Below, piece after piece: positions 57,688 through 64,000 of a stretch of DNA of 64,000 nt (positions are counted from its first letter, which is position 1; each line of letters begins with the position of its first letter). This DNA comes from Plazaster borealis. Taxonomy: Eukaryota; Echinodermata; Asteroidea; Forcipulatida; Labidiasteridae. Under the pieces are notes generated by a model. That model was given only the letters and a program-made list of their open reading frames with translations, was not told where the DNA came from and did no database searches. The stretch covers positions 20,344,026-20,408,025 of the forward strand of contig CM037463.1 of NCBI GenBank assembly GCA_021014325.1, written 5' to 3'. The position numbers and the translations under genes are program-made.

Positions 57688-58061
57688 CTTAAAGGTATCG
57701 TACACGTTTGGTAATGACTCAAAACAAATATTAGCATAAAAACTTACTTGGTAACAAGCAACGGAGAGCTGTTGATAGTATATTGTAGGGAACGACTCCC
57801 TCTGAAGTAGCGTAGTTTTTGAGAAAGAGGTAATTTCTCACTAAAATAATAACAACTTCTTGCAAGAAGTTTTTATTCCTATCTGAAAGCACACAAATTT
57901 GTACAACAAGGGTGTTTTTTCTTTCATCATTTTCTTGCAACTTCGATGACCAATTGAGCCCAAATTTTCACAGGCTTGTTATTTTATGCATACATTATGT
58001 TGGGATACACCAAGTGAGAACACTGGTCTTTGACAATTTCCAAACGTGTACAGAGCCGTTA
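57688..58061 (+). mobile_element. Family A element, copy 8
   Basis: Begins cttaaaggtatcgtacacg and ends cgtgtacagagccgttaa. Confidence 0.92.
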
Positions 58062-58515
58062 ACATTAGCTGTGACTATAGGGCGGATAAAATCGGCCTAA
58101 TTTTCAGGTTGTGAATAATAGCTTAATCAAGGCCCTACAAAGCCACCACATGACCTTAAAAATGACCTTAGTGAAAGTTCAAGTTGTGACCAAAATAAGT
58201 TTAGGATATCAGCTTTGAACTTGTGTAGGCCATTGACTGCAGTCATTTGTTTTAAAATTTTCACTTGCAGTTTCTAAGGAAAAAACAGTATTGTTATCGT
58301 AGCTTAAAATGCATTACAAATAGGGCACTGCTCGGGTTTAAATTTGATGTTTTAGGGAATACATAGATTCATTCCCACTTTTAGCTTTCAATATATCTAC
58401 AAGTTAAACAACCTGTGAAAATTTCATCCAAATTGGTGGTCATGTTTTTAGCGGGAAAACCACAAAATGGTTTACTGAATGTGAATTGTAAGGGATTTTG
58501 TTTACATTTACAATG

Positions 58516-58862
58516 CAGGGTTCTCCCCAGGTTTTTTCAAAACTTTGGGGCATTCTGGTCCAAAATTGTTGATGTTTGGCTGAAGCGTGCTGAATTGAAA
58601 CAAGGTCCTCGGAATGTTTTCTACTTGGTGTTTTTCTTGGTTTTCAAAGCCCTACTGTGCAATTTGGAGCATTTTATATGGTTTTCTTTTTATGTTTTTT
58701 GTAAAACTACCGTTAAAAAAAAAAAAAAATGTATATATATATTTTTTTGTTTTGCTTTTCGGCCGTTTTTTTTATTTGCATATCGGCTTAAATTCTTGCG
58801 TATCGGCATGCAACTCTTGCGTATCGGTCCGATACGCTAGCATGTGCATGGGGAGAACCCTC
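58516..58862 (+). mobile_element. Family G element with 5-bp target duplication
   Basis: Begins cagggttctccccagg and ends catggggagaaccctc, flanked by CAATG at 58511-58515 and 58863-58867. The spaced gcgtatcgg repeats lie at 58780-58840. Confidence 0.88.
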
Positions 58863-59018
58863 CAATGTGCATAGCAAGCTTATTTTTATTGAGGCAATTG
58901 AAAAAAGCAATGGTGACTTGTGAGGTCTAATCGAATGCTATTCCCTCAATTCTAACAGTATTTCAGACAGAAATATTTTACATGAGGATTGGTTATAAGA
59001 ATGAGTGAGCCTTCAGAT

Positions 59019-59477
59019 TAAAGGTAGGGTAACTAATAGATTGGTTCTTGTCAATGATTATTTATAGGCAACATTATTTTTTATATAAAGAAAGATACAG
59101 TAAAAGTCGCATGTGAAAGTTTCAGCTGAATACAGTGTCTACTTGCTGAGAAAACAGCAAAAAGCTGTCACAGTATTTTCACAAGAACGTCAAATCCATA
59201 GTTGTAAGCGAGGTGACAGCAGGTAACAATTGCATCTGTAGTCACAGCATTCACGAACGGACACCAACCCTCAGAAATCTGACAAACGATATACTTCAGA
59301 TTCAAATGTTTTTGGGTGAAAACTGATCCAAACCTTATTAGGCCTTCTTCTAAGAAAATCTTTTTCAAAATAGTTTATGCACTTACAATAGCTTCAATGT
59401 TCCTCACCAAGTAAGTTTTTGTGGTCATTAATTTTTTGAGTATTCACTAATTAATGTACATATATATCCTACCTTTT
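59019..59477 (-). mobile_element. Family I element
   Basis: Begins ttaaaggtagggtaac and ends atcctacctttttaa, with gtaagcgaggtgacagc inside. Confidence 0.75.
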
Positions 59478-59586
59478 TAAAATGAATCATAATTCATTTC
59501 TTTTGTGGTAGTTACGTGGACCATACATTTGCATTGTACCTGTACTTATTATTTTAAAAGCAAAACCCTGCAGCCATTATTAATAG

Positions 59587-60044
59587 GCCACATAAAAAAA
59601 ATTGTTGATCGTCCCCGCCCGCCCCTACAAAACCCCCCGACCCCAATTTTTATTTATTTTTTTTATTTTTTTAAATCATAAAAAACGGTATTTTTAATGA
59701 TCTTTTCAGTCAAATTTGGCTCCCAGATTTTTCAGCTGATATTTTTTCAAAATCCATAGGTCGGAAATAGATGATTTAATAAAGGTTATTCATTGTTGGC
59801 AAAACACAAACAACACTTCAAATATTTACTTAGGCTGCGTTTTAGTTTTTTAAAAATGTTTACAGAAAATGTCCTCTAGAAGTTAAAAAGGGTACATTTA
59901 AAAACATCAGCATCACATAAACCCTTTGTTTTATAGTGATTATGATGATATCTTTATTCTTTATTTCATATTTTGCCATGTCAAAAAAAAAACTTCCCAA
60001 CAAAAAAGGACGATCAACAAATTTTTTGTTTATGTGGCCATAGC
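59587..60044. mobile_element. Family M element
   Basis: ggccacataaaaaaaattg ttgatcgtcc at the left pairs with ggacgatcaaca then tgtttatgtggcc at the right. T-rich inside. Confidence 0.8.
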
Positions 60045-60669
60045 TAAAGTTGCTCGGACAATTCAGATTCAGACTGTGGCCGCTGTGTTCACTTTGCAGT
60101 TGTTCCTTTGTCCATCCATCATGAAGTTGTTGTAATTTGCCCTTAGCCTTTTTATTAAAAGGCCAGGGTCATAAACTGTCAGAGTTAATGTACAGTCATG
60201 ACTGCAACTGGTGATAACTGTATAACTGTGTTGCTACATTGTACATTGGGTGTACACTAAGTACATGTATGTTCATTTGAGGTGTATATAAGCTGTACAT
60301 GTACACTTGTTCCGTATTCTTATTGTTGAAAGTGAGATGACTAGATTGGAAATTTGTAACTACATGTACTGGGTGCATGTAAATGAAGGGGGCTGACAAG
60401 ATCATGCAGTCAGTACATAGTGTGTTCATGGGAAACACCGTACTCCACACTACAGTGGGGGAACCATGTACATTGTTTAGTGTGCAATATTACCATAGAG
60501 CTCACGTACATGGACAACTGACATAAATAGTTGACATGTACATGTACACTACATGTAAATTTATAGGCAGTATTTTAATACACTGGTTGCTAGTCGTGTA
60601 CAGAATACATGTACTTTACATTAACAAAAAGTACAATGTGTTACAGGTTTACTCAATGTACATGTATGC
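60045..60669. other. Non-coding, tacatgta-rich
   Basis: Many copies of tacatgta. No exon or repeat family copy. Confidence 0.4.
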
Positions 60670-60670
60670 T

Positions 60671-61330
60671 CAGGGTTCTCCCAAGGTTTTTTCAAAACTG
60701 GGGGCATTCTGGACCCAAATTGTTGGTAGTTTTACCTTAGCGCGCTGAATTGAAGCACGGTCCTCTGATTGTTTCTACTCAGTGTTTATCTTTGGTTTTA
60801 AAGGCATTGAACACGTTTGGTAATTGTCAAAGACCAGTGTTCTCATTTGGTGTATCCCAACATATGCATCAAATAACAAGCCTGTGAAAATTTGGGCTCA
60901 ATTGGTCATTGAAGTTGCAAGAAAATGATGAAAGAAAAAACACCCTTGTTGTACAAATTTGTGTGCTTTCAGATAGGAATAAAAACTTCTTGCAAGAAGT
61001 TGTTATTATTTTAGTGAGAAATTACCTCTTTCTCAAAAACTATGTTACTTCAGAGGGAGTCGTTTCTTACAATGTTTTATACTATCAACAAGCTCTCCGT
61101 TGCTCGTTACCAAGTCAGTTTTTATGCTAATATATATTTTGAGTAATTACCAAACGTGTACGATGCCTTTAAAAGCCCTACTGTCAGTGTCAGACTGTGC
61201 AATCTCTTATTCAAAATGGTGTTATCTTGATGAGTTTTGTGAACTTGATCTCAAGTTTTTTGTGTTTTTTGTTTTTTTGCGTATTGGCATTTAAGTCGCG
61301 CGTATCGGCCCGATATGCTATGAGGTACTT
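60671..61330 (+). mobile_element. Family G element split by a family A element
   Basis: Left part cagggttctcccaaggttt to ctttggtttt; right part aaaagccctactg to cgtatcggcccgatatgc. Confidence 0.8.
60797..61172 (-). mobile_element. Family A element, copy 9
   Basis: Begins tttaaaggcattgaacacg and ends gtgtacgatgcctttaa. Nested in the family G copy. Confidence 0.92.
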
Positions 61331-61395
61331 TTTTAGTGTGCATTTACATGTATTATTAAATGTATGACACAAACATTGTATGCGAAAAGTACTGC

Positions 61396-61598
61396 CAGAG
61401 CTGTTTTTATTGAGAGAGTCGCGACATAGAGGGACCAGTTTTCTTGGGTCAAGTGGTCGCTGGATGCCATTTTTGGTCCAAATGCAGCACAACCCAACGG
61501 GCAGACTAGTCTGGCACCCTGTATTCGCCCATGCATTTTTTGGGACACAAAATGGCTTCTAATCGCAAGTTGTCCAATTCTCTCAATATGCGGCTCTG
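61396..61598. mobile_element. Family J hAT-type element
   Basis: Ends cagagctgtttttattgag and caatatgcggctctg. Flanks agTACTGC and ttTACTGC agree at six of eight bases. Confidence 0.9.
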
Positions 61599-61995
61599 TT
61601 TACTGCACATGGTATTGAAACCTTGCAAGTTACACCAACGTCACACGCATCTATTGTCTGCTACGCTCACCTTTGTGGGATTCAACATGTAAGCGTAAAA
61701 ATGTTGTGTCGTCACCTGATACGCATCATGGGAAAAGGTTGCAATTTTTTTTTTTTTTTTTTTAAGTCTCCTGCAAAATGCCCATCACATGACCTCGTTT
61801 GTTTCAGTTCGTTAGTGAGAAATTGCAAAGCAGCAAGGCTGTTTACCAGTTTATTTTACCAGATGTTTTACATGAGGCTGGTGAAGGTTTTTTCACATTC
61901 ATGTTAGCCATCTGCCCGTGCAGTGCACAGTTGCGAATGTGATTGCTTTATTCAACTGCTTTTGGGAAAATGGCCTTTTTCGGGGTGAACTCTAA

Positions 61996-62214
61996 GGCCC
62001 ATGTCACATGAGGCAATTTACAGGCAACCAGTTCAAGGCAATCTCCATGAGGAAAAAGGCATTCACATTTGAATGTTCACATATTTTTCTTGGGGATCTT
62101 AAGACACTGTTTTTAAAAAATGACTCATGTGCCACCAAAGTGGTCCAGCATGCACTGCAGTTGGTTGCCTCCAAGTTACCTGTAAAAAAGTTGCCTCATG
62201 TGACACTGACAGGG
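61996..62214. mobile_element. Family W palindromic element
   Basis: ggcccatgtcacatgaggca at the left and gttgcctcatgtgacactga at the right. Confidence 0.75.
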
Positions 62215-62305
62215 ATTTAAAAGATGTTTAGGTTCTGTGTATTTCTGTACATTTTGTATTTTCTTTTGTTGATTAAGTTTGCTTTCTTGCTCCTTTGTTT
62301 ACGTT

Positions 62306-62368
62306 TGTTATTATGTACATTTATTTATTATTATGTACATTTATTTATTATTATGTACATTTATTTCT
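62306..62368 (+). repeat. 20-bp tandem repeat
   Basis: ttatgtacatttatttatta repeats about three times, followed by an aataataataata tract at 62405-62420. Confidence 0.85.
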
Positions 62369-62569
62369 TGATTGTACATTTTGCGTTGTTTTGGTCGAAT
62401 AAATAATAATAATAATAATAAAGGGCGCACTCTATTGACCCCTAAACGCTACTCACCATCTTGGGAGTCAAATTGCACGTAGAAATTATGGTATGCTCTA
62501 CATTGCCTCGAATGCTCACTAACACTGTATATAACACACAGGGACATTGACTCCCAAAATGTCGCAAAC

Positions 62570-62943
62570 TTAAAGGTATCGTACATGTTTGGTAATGACT
62601 CAAAACAAATATTAGCATAAAAACTTACTTGGTAACAAGCAACGGAGAGCTGTTGATAGTATAACACATTGTAGGAAACGACTCCCTCTGAAGTAACGTA
62701 GTTTTTGAGAAAGAGATAATTTCTCACTAAAATAATAAAAACTTCTTGCAAGAAGTTTTTATTCCTATCTGAAAGCACACAAATTTGTACTACAAGGGTG
62801 TTTTTTCTTTCATCATTTTCTTGCAACTTCGTTGACCATTGAGCCCAATTTTTCACAGGCTTGTTTTTTTTATGCATATGTTGGGATACACCAAGTGAGA
62901 ACACTGGTCTTTGACAATTACCAAACGTGTTGAGTGCCTTTAA
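62570..62943 (+). mobile_element. Family A element, copy 10
   Basis: Begins ttaaaggtatcgtacatg and ends cgtgttgagtgcctttaa. Confidence 0.92.
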
Positions 62944-63139
62944 AGATTATTGTGATGATGACGTCAGGTGAATTGGGTCAACTAAGAGTCACGGGTGTTA
63001 TTGTAGATTCTATAAACAACACATGTAACATGTAGGCATTAGTTTCCTCATAGAAGTTAACAATAGATCTTATTCATCAGCTCAACATGAACATTGTCAA
63101 ATGCACACCGGCATTTCTGTTACAGGCAAAATATTAATA

Positions 63140-63535
63140 CTTAAAGAGGCACATTGCCTACAAATCTCTCAAAATGTTGGTGTTTGGAATTGCTCCTTAT
63201 CCTTTTCAAGAGTTGCTCATGCACTAAAACACCTAGAGTGTGTTGTAATTAGTGAGTAGTGATAAAAAACCCAGAGATTTACCATTTGAAATACAACCAA
63301 CGGAACATACGGTCCACCATTTTGTGGATTTAAAAATTTGGTTCTATAAAATAGCGGACCTTGTTCTGTCTTGAAAGTAAGTTTTTACAGTTGTAATTTC
63401 TTTTAGCAATTACCAAAGGTATACGCTCCCTTTAAGGACCCTACTCCTAAATGTCTCTCCAACCATGTTCATTTCAAAACAAACGCTTGTTATAGCCCAA
63501 AGTGCCAAATCCAAAAGCAACGTGCCCCTTTAAAC
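63140..63535. mobile_element. Family Z element containing a family C'-like end
   Basis: ttaaagaggcacattgcc at the left and gcaacgtgcccctttaaa at the right. Internally, at 63408-63435, caattaccaaaggtatacgc and tccctttaa repeat a C' terminus. Confidence 0.6.
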
Positions 63536-63749
63536 TTTAGGGCTATTTTCAGATCAGATTTGTATTATCGCTCCATGGAAGTTAAGTGTATTGATCATAT
63601 TACTCATAAAATCAAATGTTTTGAAAAAAGAGCCTCAGAGCCTGGATTTCCTGCAGGCTTTTTTTTGTGTGCGCAGCTCAATTAAAGATGAAGTCTAACA
63701 TTTTTTGGAGAATGTATTAAAAGACTTTGTTTAATAGTTGGATAAACTT

Positions 63750-63835
63750 CAGGGTTCTCTCCATGCACAAGCTAGGGTATCGGGCCGATATGCGTGATTT
63801 CAGATATGGCGGACCAGTACAATAACACTGTTTGG
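63750..63835 (-). mobile_element. Family G fragment
   Basis: cagggttctctccatgcac, gctagggtatcgggccg. Right part lost. Confidence 0.65.
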
Positions 63836-63924
63836 TTTGGGTAAATTTGTCTGTATACACCCAAATCCTACAGTGCACTCCTATAGTGTCCACCATATCT
63901 CAAAAAGGCTTATTGCCTCAAAGC

Positions 63925-64000
63925 CACTGGTCATTGCCTCGGTGCCCCTTGAATGTTCCAATAGAAATTTATCATTTCCCCATCCACAGAGGTGCCCTCC
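63925..64000 (-). mobile_element. Family BB fragment at the window edge
   Basis: cattgcctcggtgcccctt and a diverged gaggtgccctcc. It continues beyond the window. Confidence 0.5.

Noticed and set aside
15243..62904. A recurring peptide (ENDERKNTLVVQICVLSDRN and flanks) in many open frames
   Set aside because: All occurrences are read-through of family A transposon copies; frames differ in length and are broken, and the DNA is a palindromic non-coding element.

Overview
This window is non-coding-rich, intron-rich animal DNA. One gene is firmly recognised: a PEA3-subfamily ETS transcription factor (ortholog of vertebrate ETV1/ETV4/ETV5) on the + strand. The exon series, long introns, tRNA-derived SINEs and very dense families of short inverted-repeat transposons point to a deuterostome invertebrate. 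From memory of repeats with ends like TTTAAAGGCACTGTACACG and GGGCCCAATTTCATAGAG, I think an echinoderm, probably a sea star, is most likely; I could not test this by search.

Layout. 1-9093: intron or upstream DNA of the ETS gene, with transposon fragments and a repeat-poor block at 3575-5365. 9094-29140: five exons (9094-9547, 10621-10808, 25487-25555, 28342-28505, 28775-29140) that join in phase and encode the last 413 residues, including the whole ETS domain (residues about 255-344) and the stop codon. The N-terminal acidic domain and its exons are not seen and should lie upstream. The third intron boundary region (10809-25486) is 14.7 kb long and full of mobile DNA. 29141 to about 32-33.5 kb: AT-rich probable 3' UTR and downstream DNA. 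38560-39350: a CpG-containing, repeat-poor stretch with a possible first exon (ATG at 39265, donor after 39350) of a second, unidentified + strand gene. 39.6-64 kb: almost wall-to-wall short transposons, many nested, with no recognisable exon.

The mobile DNA is the main content. I sorted it by eye into about 25 families. Family A (about 375 bp, ten copies) and family C share a terminal repeat beginning TTAAAGGCA and insert at TTAA-like sites. Families G, H, N and one single element have hAT-like CAG..CTG ends and mostly 5-bp target duplications; family BB has 6-bp duplications; family J has perfect 8-bp duplications. There are also LINE 3' ends, tRNA-derived SINEs that share the LINE tail, a possible Penelope-like remnant, and an 84-bp minisatellite that grew inside one BB insertion. 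No RNA gene, CRISPR, operon or other new multi-gene system was found. The apparent recurrent peptides in this window are read-through of transposon copies, not a gene family.
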